Shown: positions 52,697-61,770, numbered from the stretch's first letter. The stretch: 64,000 bases of DNA from Nostoc sp. 'Peltigera membranacea cyanobiont' 210A (GCF_002246015.1 NZ_NOLJ01000008.1:334227-398226); one strand, 5' to 3'. Notes: generated by a model not told the origin, from the letters alone. A program made the numbers and translations.

Positions 52697-53758
52697 ATGG
52701 GTGTTTATTCAACGACTCCTCATCTCTTACGGGCTGCTCGTGGTGAAGTAGTAGATCGTCCCCCTGTATGGATGATGCGACAAGCGGGACGATATATGAA
52801 AGCATATCGAGACTTAAGAGATAAGTATCCTTCGTTTCGCGATCGCTCCGAAATTCCAGAAGTAGCAATTGAAGTTTCCTTGCAACCGTGGAAAGCCTTC
52901 CAACCAGATGGAGTAATTTTATTTTCTGATATTGTCACCCCATTACCTGGTTTGGGCATTGATATGGACATCGCGGAAGGTAAAGGGCCAATCATCTCTT
53001 CGCCCCTCCGCACTCAAGAACAAATTGATGCTTTGCGTCCTTTAGAACCAGAAGCAGCTCTACCATTTATCAAGACAATTTTGCAAGCGCTGCGCTCGGA
53101 AGTAGGCGATAAGTCAACAGTGTTGGGCTTTGTGGGTGCGCCGTGGACATTAGCAGCTTATGCAGTGGAAGGAAAAGGTTCTAAAACCTACTCCATCATC
53201 AAAAACATGGCATTTTCAGATCCGACGATATTGCATCAACTCTTAGCTAAATTAGCAGATGCGATCGCCATCTATGCCCGCTACCAAATTGACTGTGGCG
53301 CTCAAGTTGTGCAAATGTTCGATTCTTGGGCGGGTCAATTGAGTCCTCAAGATTATGACACCTTTGCTCTCCCCTATCAGCAGCGAGTTTTCCAGCAAGT
53401 CAAGCAAACCCATCCCGATACACCTTTGATTTTGCTAGTTAGCGGTAGTGCGGGTGTGTTGGAAAGAATGGGACAATCTGGTGCTGATATTGTCAGCGTA
53501 GACTGGGCTGTGGATATGGCAGACGCACGAGCCAGATTGGGTAAACAAATGAAAGTTCAAGGAAATCTTGACCCAGGCGTGTTATTCGGCTCTAAACAGT
53601 TTATCCGCGATCGCATTCTCGATACCGTTCGCAAAGCTGGTAATTGGGGTCATATTCTCAATCTCGGTCATGGTGTCTTACCAGAAACTCCAGAAGAAAA
53701 TGTCGCTTTCTTCTTTGAAACGGCAAAGGAACTGAATCTTGCAGGAGTTAAGGCTTGA
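52697..53758 (+). CDS. hemE: Uroporphyrinogen decarboxylase
   Basis: A 353-residue enzyme that decarboxylates the four acetate groups of uroporphyrinogen III to give coproporphyrinogen III, on the path to haem and chlorophyll. Active-site motifs are present: RPPVWMMRQAGRYMKAYR near the N-terminus, the conserved FSDIVTPLPGLGIDM with catalytic Asp, GFVGAPWTLAAYAVEG, and the C-terminal NLGHGVLPETPEENV with its His. Full length. The ATG at 52697 follows GATGAAG; no overlapping gene is present. Confidence 0.96.
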   Translation: MGVYSTTPHLLRAARGEVVDRPPVWMMRQAGRYMKAYRDLRDKYPSFRDRSEIPEVAIEVSLQPWKAFQPDGVILFSDIVTPLPGLGIDMDIAEGKGPIISSPLRTQEQIDALRPLEPEAALPFIKTILQALRSEVGDKSTVLGFVGAPWTLAAYAVEGKGSKTYSIIKNMAFSDPTILHQLLAKLADAIAIYARYQIDCGAQVVQMFDSWAGQLSPQDYDTFALPYQQRVFQQVKQTHPDTPLILLVSGSAGVLERMGQSGADIVSVDWAVDMADARARLGKQMKVQGNLDPGVLFGSKQFIRDRILDTVRKAGNWGHILNLGHGVLPETPEENVAFFFETAKELNLAGVKA

Positions 53759-54052
53759 GAGTCAGGAGTTATGAGTTAGGAGTTAGGAGTTATAGCGTTT
53801 CCCAATCCCATGAAGTAGATCAGAGCCACCTCCTCGCTTGCGGGGAGGGGGTTGGGGGTGGGGTTCTTGTACATCACTTGGGACGAGAACCGCTATATAA
53901 AATATAAAGTGATCAGTTGCGAGGTGCAAAGTTATCTTTTATTCTTAACTCCTCACTTCTAACTCCTAACTTTATTAATAACTCCTGATTCGGAACTTTT
54001 AACTTTATTCTTAACTCTTTAGTTTTAACTCCTAAATTTTGAAAAACTCTTT
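53759..54052. repeat. Repeat-filled gap: 7-bp tandem repeats on both sides of a MITE
   Basis: GAGTTAGGAGTTAGGAGTTA-type 7-mers directly precede the element at 53791 and related complementary units (CTAACTCCTAACTTT, TTAACTC) follow from about 53940. No gene is seen. Homologous 7-mer runs occur at 60401-60426. Confidence 0.65.
53791..53897 (-). mobile_element. MITE-like element, family A, copy 2
   Basis: 107 bp with ends TATAGCG / CGCTATA, perfect 7-bp inverted repeats. Its reverse complement matches the copy at 22551-22656 over most of its length, including CAAGAACCCCACCCCCAACC and GCAAGCGAGGAG. Two copies of equal length at unrelated sites support real mobility. Confidence 0.85.
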
Positions 54053-55012
54053 ATGAGCCAGAAGCGGATTTTAGTGACTGGTGCAAGTGGTTGTGTAGGT
54101 CATTATTTAACAGAAGCCTTAATTAAAGAAACAAATCACGAACTGTATCTACTAGTTAGGAACCCAAGCAAACTGCAAGTTGATACCAAGGCACGTTCAG
54201 GCATCAACGTTTTACAAGGTGATATGCAAAATATTCGCCAGTTTACCGATTTGCTATCCACAATTGATACAGCGGTACTCACAGCCACAGCTTGGGGTGG
54301 TGATGAGACATTTGATATTAATGTCGTTAAGACTATAGAGTTGCTGGAACTGCTAGATCCAGAACGTTGCCAGCAGGTGATTTATTTTTCGACAGCTAGC
54401 GTTTTGGATCGCTACAATCAACCATTGAAAGAAGCCGGGGAAATTGGGACAGATTATATCCGTTCTAAATATGAGTGCTTAGAGAAAAAAGAAAAATTAG
54501 CGATCGCACCCAAAATTACCACAGTATTTCCCACTTTAGTATTGGGCGGTGATGCCAATAAACCCTATTCTCATCTCACATCTGGCATTCCAGAAGTGAC
54601 GAAATATATTAATGTGATTCGCTTTCTAGAAGCAGATGGCAGTTTTCACTTTATCCACGGACGAGACATTGCCACTGTCGTGCGATATTTGATCGATCGT
54701 CCTGCCAAAAATAATCAACCACGTCGGCTTGTTTTAGGTCAAGCACCGTTAACTGCTGATCAAGCAGTGAAAGAAGTTTGCGCTTATCTGGGCAAAAAGA
54801 TTTACTTTCGCATTCCCATATCTATAGCATTGGCTAATTTGATTATTGTTCTGTTCCGCATTCGCATGGCCGCTTGGGATCGGTTTTGCATGAACTATCG
54901 GCATTTTACATACGAAAAATTCATCAATCCTGATAGCTTCGACTTGCCAAATTATTGTGCAACCATGAGTGATGTTTTGAAAATTAGCGGTGTTGAAAAG
55001 GCTAAAAATTGA
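54053..55012 (+). CDS. NAD(P)-dependent epimerase/dehydratase (extended SDR)
   Basis: A 319-residue Rossmann-fold enzyme. The dinucleotide-binding motif is ILVTGASGCVGHYL (GxxGxxG), the first acidic contact LQGDMQNI, and the catalytic pair is in YFSTASVL and DYIRSKYECLEKK (YxxxK, here Tyr-Ile-Arg-Ser-Lys). The C-terminal part ends in a hydrophobic stretch (ISIALANLIIVLFRIRMA) that may associate with membrane, as in some steroid/isoprenoid-type dehydrogenases. The substrate is unknown. It is on the same strand as the B12-radical SAM gene 247 bp downstream. Confidence 0.82.
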   Translation: MSQKRILVTGASGCVGHYLTEALIKETNHELYLLVRNPSKLQVDTKARSGINVLQGDMQNIRQFTDLLSTIDTAVLTATAWGGDETFDINVVKTIELLELLDPERCQQVIYFSTASVLDRYNQPLKEAGEIGTDYIRSKYECLEKKEKLAIAPKITTVFPTLVLGGDANKPYSHLTSGIPEVTKYINVIRFLEADGSFHFIHGRDIATVVRYLIDRPAKNNQPRRLVLGQAPLTADQAVKEVCAYLGKKIYFRIPISIALANLIIVLFRIRMAAWDRFCMNYRHFTYEKFINPDSFDLPNYCATMSDVLKISGVEKAKN

Positions 55013-55259
55013 TTATAATCTGTGGCTTTTGACAATGTTTGGAAAATATTAGCAGAAAATTATCCTCATCTCGTAGAGAGCAATGGGGTCATTGGGTATG
55101 AGTGAAGAATGGAAAATTACCTCTTTCCTCTCTGCTCCCCAGTGCCTTGATTTGAGTTAAAAATATCAATGGTAAAATAAAACAACTTTAATAAAAAGTC
55201 AATAACTCTTTATTTTCGTTAGAGTGGGATAACAATCAAAGTGTGAGGATTGATACTAC

Positions 55260-56858
55260 ATGCGAATCTTGTTAGTGTATCCAATATTTCCCAAAACCTT
55301 TTGGTCTTATGAAAAAATCTTGGAGTTAGTCGATCGCAAGGTTTTATTACCACCTCTGGGTTTAGTAACAGTAGCCGCGATTTTGCCCCAAGAATGGGAA
55401 TTTAAGCTGGTCGATCGCAACATCCGCCCCGCAACAGAAGCAGAATGGGCATGGGCAGATGTAGTAATTCTTTCTGCGATGATTGTCCAGAAACAAGATT
55501 TACTTGACCAAATTCAGGAAGCAAAAAAACGTGGCAAACTAGTTGCAGTTGGCGGCCCCTACCCCACCTCTGTACCTCACGAAGTTGAAAATGTTGGCGC
55601 AGATTTTCTGATTCTGGATGAAGGGGAAATCACGCTGCCCATGTTTATTGAGGCAATAAAAAGGGGAGACACATCTGGCACTTTCCGCGCCACAGAAAAA
55701 CCTGATGTCACCAGCACACCAATACCCCGCTTTGATTTATTAGAATTGAACGCTTATGACATGATGTCGGTGCAGTTTTCGCGCGGGTGTCCCTTCCAGT
55801 GCGAATTTTGCGACATCATTGTTCTCTACGGGCGCAAACCACGCACCAAAACCCCAGCCCAACTTTTAGCAGAGTTAGATTGCCTCTACGAACTGGGTTG
55901 GCGACGGGGTGTATTCATGGTAGATGACAACTTTATTGGCAACAAACGAAATGTAAAATTGTTGCTGAAAGATTTAAAAGTCTGGATGGCAGAACACAAA
56001 TATCCCTTCCGATTTGACACGGAAGCTTCAATTGACTTAGCACAAGACTCAGAAATGTTGGAGTTGATGGTTGAGTCTGGTTTCTCGGCGGTGTTTTTGG
56101 GAATCGAAACGCCGGATGAGGATAGTTTGCAAATGACCAAGAAGTTTCAAAATACTCGTAGTTCTCTAACTGAGGCAGTGGAAACCATCATCAAAGCGGG
56201 ATTGCGCCCAATGGCTGGGTTTATTATCGGCTTTGATGGCGAAAAAGCCGGCGCAGGCGATCGCATTGTCCGCTTTGCTGAACAAGCAGCAATTCCCTCA
56301 ACTACCTTTGCCATGTTACAAGCGTTACCTAATACTGCGCTTTGGCATCGCCTGAAAAAGGAAGGACGATTACGGGAAAATCAAGACGGAAACATCAACC
56401 AAACAACATTGATGAACTTCCTACCCACCCGTCCTCTAGAAGAACTTGCACGAGAATATATTGAAGCATTCTGTACTTTATACGACCCAGTACAGTACTT
56501 AGATCGCACCTATCGCTGCTTCTTGATGATGGGCTTGCCGAGTTGGAAAGCCCCAGCGAAAATGCCAGAGTGGGTAGTTATAAAAGCGTTGCTAATTGTA
56601 ATTTGGCGACAAGGAATTAAACGCGAAACCCGCTGGAAATTCTGGCATCATTTGTTCAGCATTCTCAAGCGTAATCCTGGAGTTATTGAGCATTATATTT
56701 CTGCTTGCGCTCACAACGAGCATTTTCTAGAGTATCGCCAAATTGTGCGCGATCAAATTGAAAGCCAGCTAGCTGAATATTTGGCACAAGGTGCAGAAGA
56801 ACCGTATGTTCTAGTTAAGGAAAAAGTAGAGGAAAAAGCTGAAGCGGTAGTCAGTTAA
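55260..56858 (+). CDS. B12-binding radical SAM protein (DUF4070), HpnP-like
   Basis: A 532-residue enzyme. An N-terminal cobalamin-binding domain (VYPIFPKTFWSYEKILEL, VLSAMIVQKQDLL, LVAVGGPYPTSVPHEVE) precedes the radical SAM core with CxxxCxxC in FSRGCPFQCEFCDII, then MVDDNFIGNKRNVK and the C-terminal DUF4070 region (LMNFLPTRPLEELAREYIEAF in pieces). HpnP, which methylates hopanoids at C-2, belongs to this family and has the same order, length and many of the same motifs. Other DUF4070 members have unknown substrates, so the function is not settled. No other hopanoid gene is nearby. Confidence 0.75.
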   Translation: MRILLVYPIFPKTFWSYEKILELVDRKVLLPPLGLVTVAAILPQEWEFKLVDRNIRPATEAEWAWADVVILSAMIVQKQDLLDQIQEAKKRGKLVAVGGPYPTSVPHEVENVGADFLILDEGEITLPMFIEAIKRGDTSGTFRATEKPDVTSTPIPRFDLLELNAYDMMSVQFSRGCPFQCEFCDIIVLYGRKPRTKTPAQLLAELDCLYELGWRRGVFMVDDNFIGNKRNVKLLLKDLKVWMAEHKYPFRFDTEASIDLAQDSEMLELMVESGFSAVFLGIETPDEDSLQMTKKFQNTRSSLTEAVETIIKAGLRPMAGFIIGFDGEKAGAGDRIVRFAEQAAIPSTTFAMLQALPNTALWHRLKKEGRLRENQDGNINQTTLMNFLPTRPLEELAREYIEAFCTLYDPVQYLDRTYRCFLMMGLPSWKAPAKMPEWVVIKALLIVIWRQGIKRETRWKFWHHLFSILKRNPGVIEHYISACAHNEHFLEYRQIVRDQIESQLAEYLAQGAEEPYVLVKEKVEEKAEAVVS

Positions 56859-56962
56859 GTGTGGTAACGGTTAATAGGTAAGAGTTAAAAAATTACTTAT
56901 TACCCGTTACTAAAACCAGTATGCTATTCAAAGTATGATAGTCGTAACTCGACACTCACTGA

Positions 56963-57280
56963 ATGGCAAAAACACCAATTGCTCTCTATCTGCAAGGTAA
57001 TGCTAATTCTCCTAGAATGGAGAATGTTAGACCTGACAAGGATATTGCCAGCTATAATAAAGATGGTCAAGTCTGGGTCGTGACTACTTTACCAGACGGG
57101 ACATCGCCGGGAGGAGTATCTACATTTACCACTCAAGGATATGGTAAAAACTGGTGGAAATTAGAGTCTAATACTGAAATTCCTGAGCAAATAGAATTGG
57201 TCAATGACCACCATAACCAGTGGTTATGGAAACCTTCTAGAGCGATGTTGATAGACGAATACAAAGCAGCCTTGAAATAG
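56963..57280 (+). CDS. Small protein, possible Tse2-like toxin fold
   Basis: A 105-residue protein. The pattern ALYLQGNANSPRMENVRPDK, then GGVSTF, KNWWKLESNTEIPEQIELVN in part, HHNQWLWKPSRAMLIDEY resembles what I recall of Tse2-type ADP-ribosyltransferase-like toxin families. This is a memory-based suggestion; the protein could equally be an unnamed cyanobacterial family. The gene downstream could be a partner. There is no signal peptide. It has normal codon use for the window. Confidence 0.5.
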   Translation: MAKTPIALYLQGNANSPRMENVRPDKDIASYNKDGQVWVVTTLPDGTSPGGVSTFTTQGYGKNWWKLESNTEIPEQIELVNDHHNQWLWKPSRAMLIDEYKAALK

Positions 57281-57394
57281 GTAGGTGAATTATTCTATAA
57301 AGTAAGTTAATGCTGACAATATTAAAGAATTTTTTATTTTTAATTTAACTGAGGTTTTTGTATCCAGATCGCTATTGTATCTAGGAAAATTAAA

Positions 57395-57664
57395 ATGAAT
57401 CTGTCGTTTAAAGACATAAAGTTTATTATTGAAGCCATTGATCGCCTGATTGAGAAATACCAAGAGCGACTCAATCAAATCGAAGATACCAATGAAGATG
57501 AGGCTTCCGATCTTGGTAATGATACTATGTTTTTAGAGTCACTTCGTAGAAAACTAGCGAATAGCTTGAATAACAGTACTAATACCAATGCCTTGGTAGG
57601 TAATGAAGTTGTCCAACCATCATTGAATGCTATGCCAGAAAAGCCGCGATCAATAGGGCGATAA
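57395..57664 (+). CDS. Small helical protein of unknown function
   Basis: An 89-residue mainly helical protein (LSFKDIKFIIEAIDRLIEKY, then RLNQIEDTNEDEASDLGND and MFLESLRRKL), a pattern I associate with short cyanobacterial hypothetical proteins. The last residues (EKPRSIGR) are encoded by DNA that also reads as the damaged parE toxin on the other strand, so the 3' end may have been altered by the same rearrangement. Whether it pairs with the gene 115 bp upstream is unknown. Confidence 0.55.
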   Translation: MNLSFKDIKFIIEAIDRLIEKYQERLNQIEDTNEDEASDLGNDTMFLESLRRKLANSLNNSTNTNALVGNEVVQPSLNAMPEKPRSIGR

Positions 57665-57877
57665 AAAATTAAGTAAATCTTCTACTGGAAAACTCCGTAA
57701 ACCACTGGCAAAATTATTGAAACTTTGCCCCATATTAGGAAAATCAGCCAACAGTTTACACTGCTGTTTAATTTTTTCATTGAGTCTTCGAGCTGCATCA
57801 GGATTGTAGCGGATAATATAGTGATTAATCTCTTTGAGGTCTTGCTTGGCTGGAATTGTTAAAACGTACCGACTCAT
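57650..57877 (-). pseudogene. ParE-type toxin, frameshifted and 3'-truncated
   Basis: Residues 1-~65 are a normal ParE/RelE toxin: VLTIPAKQDLKEINHYIIRY, AARRLNEKIKQQCKLLADFP and GLRSFPVED. Then the frame reads LLNFLSPY and stops. Removing one T (plus-strand GTAAATC, 57674-57680) restores VEDYLIFYRPIDRG, the family sequence, but after RG homology ends because the last strands are missing. The toxin start overlaps the antitoxin stop (TAATG). The toxin is most likely inactive, leaving a lone antitoxin. Confidence 0.75.
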
Positions 57878-58161
57878 TATTTAGCAGCCTCTGCTTGTTG
57901 CATTTGAGCTTCAGCACGTCGGATATCTTCTTCAATTTCTGCAAATACCTCTTCACCATCAACTACTTCACCACGCTCTGATGCTTCAAGACCTTCTTGG
58001 ATTTTAGCTTTTAATTCTGCTAAACGTTTTTCTTGAAGGCGATCGCGTTCATCTAGCAATCTTAATGCTTCACCCATCACCTCACTCACTGAGTGATATC
58101 GACCACTATTAACTTTATCCTTAACCAACTGCTCCAGTTCTGGGGTCAAAGATACATTCAC
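57877..58161 (-). CDS. parD: ParD-like antitoxin
   Basis: A 94-residue antitoxin. The N-terminal ribbon-helix-helix (MNVSLTPELEQLVKDKVNSG and YHSVSEVMGEALRLLDERD) binds DNA, and the acidic C-terminal helices (EASERGEVVDGEEVFAEIEE) would wrap the toxin. It is complete, whereas its toxin partner is damaged. It overlaps the toxin start by one base, the usual arrangement for the pair. It could still repress its own promoter or neutralise other ParE toxins such as that at 23 kb, although that system has its own, unrelated antitoxin. Confidence 0.88.
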   Translation of the reverse strand: MNVSLTPELEQLVKDKVNSGRYHSVSEVMGEALRLLDERDRLQEKRLAELKAKIQEGLEASERGEVVDGEEVFAEIEEDIRRAEAQMQQAEAAK

Positions 58162-58270
58162 AACTATTACCTCATTCCATTTACTCTATATCCTAACCGA
58201 AAGGAGTTGGAGCAAGGCTAAAATAATTCGTAATTGATAATACTAGCCTGTAGCGATTATTACTAATAAC

Positions 58271-58295
58271 AAATGACAAATGACAAATGACAAAT
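58271..58295. repeat. 7-bp tandem repeat (AAATGAC)n
   Basis: AAATGACAAATGACAAATGA plus CAAAT, just before the stop of the RNase II gene. Another STRR-type array, in the gap between the antitoxin and RNase genes. Confidence 0.75.
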
Positions 58296-58298
58296 TAG

Positions 58299-60359
58299 TT
58301 AATTCGCCGCTGTTTGAGCTTCTTGATAAATTATTTCTTGGAACTGGATCATATCTTTTTGTGGATCGGCGTGGCTAACTTTTACCACTATCTGTTCGCC
58401 TAAGTTCACAGAACGTTTGAAAGCCATTGGCAACTGCAAGCCCAAATCTTCTAACAAAATTAGGGCTAAGTTGCTGTCTTCTCGCAGCCACATCAAAACT
58501 GTGACATCCCAAGTTTCCTCTGGATGACGGCGTAAGTACTCTAGAGCATAATATCTATTAGTTTGTCGTTCCACCATCGTCACTTCTTGGGTGATGCTGG
58601 TGACAGTCATCATCACTTCTTTAAGTTGATCTGCGGAAAATGGCAGAACTTCACCCCGCAAATGGGCTTTAATTTGAAAGTGGGTGAGTAAGTCACTGTA
58701 GCGGCGGATGGGAGAAGTTGCTTGGGTGTAAGTATCCAAGCCCAAACCAGCATGACGCAAAGGTGTAATGCTCATTTCACTCTTGGGCATACAACGACGC
58801 ATGGCGCAAGCGCGAACGAATCCGGCTGGAAGTAGAAGTAATTCCTCATCTGGAGGTAATTCTGGTTGCGGTTGACCGCGAAAAGGCAAAGGGATGTTAT
58901 GAGTTTTACCATAACGAGCCGCAACTTCACCGGCAACAATCATCATTTCTGCTACCAGTTGCCGTGATGGGGAATCGTCCAAAATATCGATGTGGATCTC
59001 CTCACCTTTGACTTTGATCGTTGCTTCGGGCATGGTGATGCTAATTGCCCCTTGGGCGTAACGCCAAGCTCTGCGCCGCTGTGCCCAAGTTGCGATCGCA
59101 GCAATTTCTGGTTCTGCTTGTACCCGCAATTGCAGCATTTCATCTACATCTTCGTAGGTGAGGCGATAAGTCGGCTTAATGAAGCTGGTATGAATGCTGT
59201 AATCTTCTACTCCCCCACTTGTCCCTAAAATAATCCCAAAACTGAGGGCGCAGCAAACCTTTCCCTGGATCAGACTCATTGGCCCAGTTGCCAACACTTC
59301 TGGAAACATGGGAATCATTCCCGTCGGCAAATAGACTGTACTACCGCGCTTTCTGGCTTCCAAATCTAATTCATCTTCCGGTACTAACCATCTAGTAGGA
59401 TCGGCGATATGCACCCAAAGGCGTTCCCGTCCATCGGGTAGAATTTCCCAACTTAGACCATCGTCGATCTCTGTGGTAGTTTCATCATCAATGGTGTAAA
59501 CCTTCAGGTGAGTCAGATCAAGGCGGTTTGTATCTGAGTCAATCGGCGGGAAATCCAAACGCTGTTGCGCCACTTCTAATACCTTATGAGGAAATTGAAT
59601 CGGAATTGAAGAACGACGCAGGAACAAGTTTTCATAAGGACTCCAGCAACCCAAATCTACTAATAGTTGAAAAGCCCCTTGGGGCGTTGTGGGTCGTCCC
59701 AGCATGGTCATAGTTTCTAATACTGGAGCGCTGGGCGGATAAGCACGAGCTAAGGAGTCATAATTAACTCCCGTCCGCACAGTGTCAGCTATTAGCGCTG
59801 CATATTTTTCTAGTCCTTCTAAGCGCTGGCGATCGTGGCGCTGCCACTCTACTGCTTCACCTTTGAGCGCCTGCTCTACGCGAGTTAAAAATTCCTGCTG
59901 TCCTTTAGCTTTTAGTGCCTCTACTTCCAGTTGGTGCTTGCGTTCTGCCACTTGAGCGGCAGTTCTCGGCTCGTAAGCGTCTCCTTTTTGCTTGAAATAA
60001 AGTTTGTCGTCTGATAACAAGCAATAGGCGGCGTAACGAGGAGGCGCGGCTGATTCTGAAAATAGCAGATTCGCCATTTGGTCTGGGGTAACTGTTTCGC
60101 CATCTTCAACCAGTAATTCCCAAGCCACTTCTAAACTAGATGGGTCTAAATAAGGCTTGATCTGCTCCAAAAAGCTGGCAATCTCAGAAGCCTTGTAAGT
60201 CTGTCCGGTAACTGTATAGGTTATTTGTCTAGGCGCGAGGCTGTGGGATTGACCACGTTCGTCTACCACAAACCAGCGGGTTTTACCGTCTGGACGTTCT
60301 ACGATGCCCAGACGGCGATCGCCTTGAACCCTAAATTCAACTAGCGTCCCCTTCTCCAC
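58299..60359 (-). CDS. RNase II/RNR family exoribonuclease
   Basis: A 686-residue 3'-to-5' exoribonuclease of the RNB family. The catalytic motif TIDDETTTEIDDGLSWE has the metal-binding aspartates; HIADPTRWLVPEDELDLEAR and GMIPMFPEVLATGPMSL follow in the usual RNB order, and the C-terminal S1-like region begins after ALEYLRRHPEETWDVTVL. The N-terminus is short and lacks the double cold-shock domain of RNase R, the usual cyanobacterial form. GTG is the natural start. It lies 113 bp downstream of rpsR on the same strand, as in other cyanobacteria. Confidence 0.93.
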   Translation of the reverse strand: MEKGTLVEFRVQGDRRLGIVERPDGKTRWFVVDERGQSHSLAPRQITYTVTGQTYKASEIASFLEQIKPYLDPSSLEVAWELLVEDGETVTPDQMANLLFSESAAPPRYAAYCLLSDDKLYFKQKGDAYEPRTAAQVAERKHQLEVEALKAKGQQEFLTRVEQALKGEAVEWQRHDRQRLEGLEKYAALIADTVRTGVNYDSLARAYPPSAPVLETMTMLGRPTTPQGAFQLLVDLGCWSPYENLFLRRSSIPIQFPHKVLEVAQQRLDFPPIDSDTNRLDLTHLKVYTIDDETTTEIDDGLSWEILPDGRERLWVHIADPTRWLVPEDELDLEARKRGSTVYLPTGMIPMFPEVLATGPMSLIQGKVCCALSFGIILGTSGGVEDYSIHTSFIKPTYRLTYEDVDEMLQLRVQAEPEIAAIATWAQRRRAWRYAQGAISITMPEATIKVKGEEIHIDILDDSPSRQLVAEMMIVAGEVAARYGKTHNIPLPFRGQPQPELPPDEELLLLPAGFVRACAMRRCMPKSEMSITPLRHAGLGLDTYTQATSPIRRYSDLLTHFQIKAHLRGEVLPFSADQLKEVMMTVTSITQEVTMVERQTNRYYALEYLRRHPEETWDVTVLMWLREDSNLALILLEDLGLQLPMAFKRSVNLGEQIVVKVSHADPQKDMIQFQEIIYQEAQTAAN

Positions 60360-60400
60360 AACTCTCGCACTCTAATTTGGTGAACAGTTTAAATAGTTTT

Positions 60401-60470
60401 AAGTTAGGAGTTAGGAGTTAGGAGTTTTGATTCTTAACTCATCACTCATCACTCATAACTCATCACTCTT
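60401..60470. repeat. Two 7-bp tandem arrays before the RNase gene
   Basis: AAGTTAGGAGTTAGGAGTTA-type units (60401-60426), then CTCATCACTCATCACTCATA-type units to about 60470. Both are STRR arrays. They occupy most of the rpsR-RNase II gap. Confidence 0.75.
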
Positions 60471-60471
60471 T

Positions 60472-60687
60472 TTAGCCTTCCGCATTGATAAATGGCAACA
60501 AAGCCACAATCCGCGATCGCTTAATTGCTAATGTCAACTCTCGCTGTTGCTGAGACGTAAGCCCGGTAATCCGACGTGGCAGTATCTTTCCCCGCTCGGT
60601 GACAAACTTACGCAATAAATCAACATCTTTATAATCGATTGGTTCTCCTGGCTTGATCGGAGAAAGGCGACGACGGAAATAACTCAT
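60472..60687 (-). CDS. rpsR: 30S ribosomal protein S18
   Basis: A 71-residue ribosomal protein. Typical residues are IDYKDVDLLRKFVTERGKIL, RRITGLTSQQQRELTLAIKR and the C-terminal ARxxALLPF form (SRIVALLPFINAE). It binds S6 and 16S rRNA in the platform of the small subunit. Five bases separate it from rpmG upstream. Confidence 0.97.
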   Translation of the reverse strand: MSYFRRRLSPIKPGEPIDYKDVDLLRKFVTERGKILPRRITGLTSQQQRELTLAIKRSRIVALLPFINAEG

Positions 60688-60692
60688 CTTTT

Positions 60693-60887
60693 TTACTTAA
60701 TTTCCTTGTGAACGGTATGTTTATTGCAGTGGGTGCAGAACTTTTTCAGTTCTAGCCTGTTAGTGGTGTTGCGGCGATTCTTAGTACTGGTATAACGGTT
60801 AACACCAGCAGAACGCTTATCCGAATTTGTCCGGCACTCAGTACACTCTAGTGTGATAATAATGCGGGCACCTTTACTCTTAGCCAT
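60693..60887 (-). CDS. rpmG: 50S ribosomal protein L33
   Basis: A 64-residue ribosomal protein with the zinc-ribbon cysteines kept: LECTECRTN near residue 16 and KFCTHCNKHTVHKE near the end. The central RYTSTKNRRNTTNRLELKK is the usual rRNA-binding stretch. First gene of the rpmG-rpsR-RNase II order common in cyanobacteria. Confidence 0.97.
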   Translation of the reverse strand: MAKSKGARIIITLECTECRTNSDKRSAGVNRYTSTKNRRNTTNRLELKKFCTHCNKHTVHKEIK

Positions 60888-60930
60888 AATCTTACAAACA
60901 GTGAAGCCTGAAGAGAATTAACACAAATGA

Positions 60931-61488
60931 CTATCTTCTCACATTCCGCCGCATATTTCCAACTAATCTTTTAATTTTTATATCGAGCGAGTAGCCACGA
61001 CGCGACGAAACGATGAAAGTTCCACAATAGCGATCGTGTAAAGCCTGCCGCATCTGGGTATCAGAGAAGGCAGTCCCGCAATCAATGGCTAGGGGAATTA
61101 CTAGCAGTATAGCAGTGGGATTGGCTCTAATATTGCTCAGGGCAATTGACACTAATAAAGCACCCAAGCCAATAATCGCCTCTCGCTTCACCAGTGAGAG
61201 TAAATCGGGAATTCTGCCTACTACTTCCCCATCTTCAACTTCCAACACCTTTAAATCGAACGCCCAACGCCCTAAACTTTGCCCTTGATTGTTGTATACC
61301 ACCACTACCCGCAAAACTAGCCAAAGTATTACAAAAACTAAGATTTCAACAAATTGAATCCCGATATCGCTGCCTCCCAGTAGGGAACTGACTAACCAGA
61401 CACCAAGGAAATCAAGTCCCAATGCCATACCTCGCCGCCCAATCTCAGCTTTGGGATAGTGTTTTTGGGGAAGTCGTTCGATAGTCAT
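60931..61488 (-). CDS. RDD family membrane protein
   Basis: A 185-residue protein with the RDD-type layout: the N-terminal ALGLDFLGVWLVSSLLGG hydrophobic segment carries the R/D residues (RRGMALGLDF), followed by further segments (VEILVFVILWLVLRVVVVY), the conserved NNQGQSLGRWAFDLKVLE, and two later helices (IIGLGALLVSIAL and ILLVIPLAIDC). The C-terminus is basic (KRLVGNMRRNVRR). The family may transport ions or small solutes, but function is unknown. Same strand as rpmG, 43 bp upstream. Confidence 0.82.
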   Translation of the reverse strand: MTIERLPQKHYPKAEIGRRGMALGLDFLGVWLVSSLLGGSDIGIQFVEILVFVILWLVLRVVVVYNNQGQSLGRWAFDLKVLEVEDGEVVGRIPDLLSLVKREAIIGLGALLVSIALSNIRANPTAILLVIPLAIDCGTAFSDTQMRQALHDRYCGTFIVSSRRGYSLDIKIKRLVGNMRRNVRR

Positions 61489-61770
61489 ACAAAATAAGTA
61501 TTTTTATTTAGGGGTTGGAGAATAATGATTACTCCTGTTTTTTATATTAAGATGATGACTTGGGTTTGGCATTTAAACTGTTATACATAAAATTTTCATA
61601 ATTAGGGTGGGTAATACTTTGGCGTGAGCGCTACTTCTCTACGAGAGGCTGTGCCAACGACAAGGCTCAGTACAATTCAGTCGAACGCTGTCCACCCCAC
61701 AAGAGTCTGTTTTTAGGAAATCTTGTATTTTTGTAGAAACTTAAATTTTAACTAATTTGGAAGTTGTATC

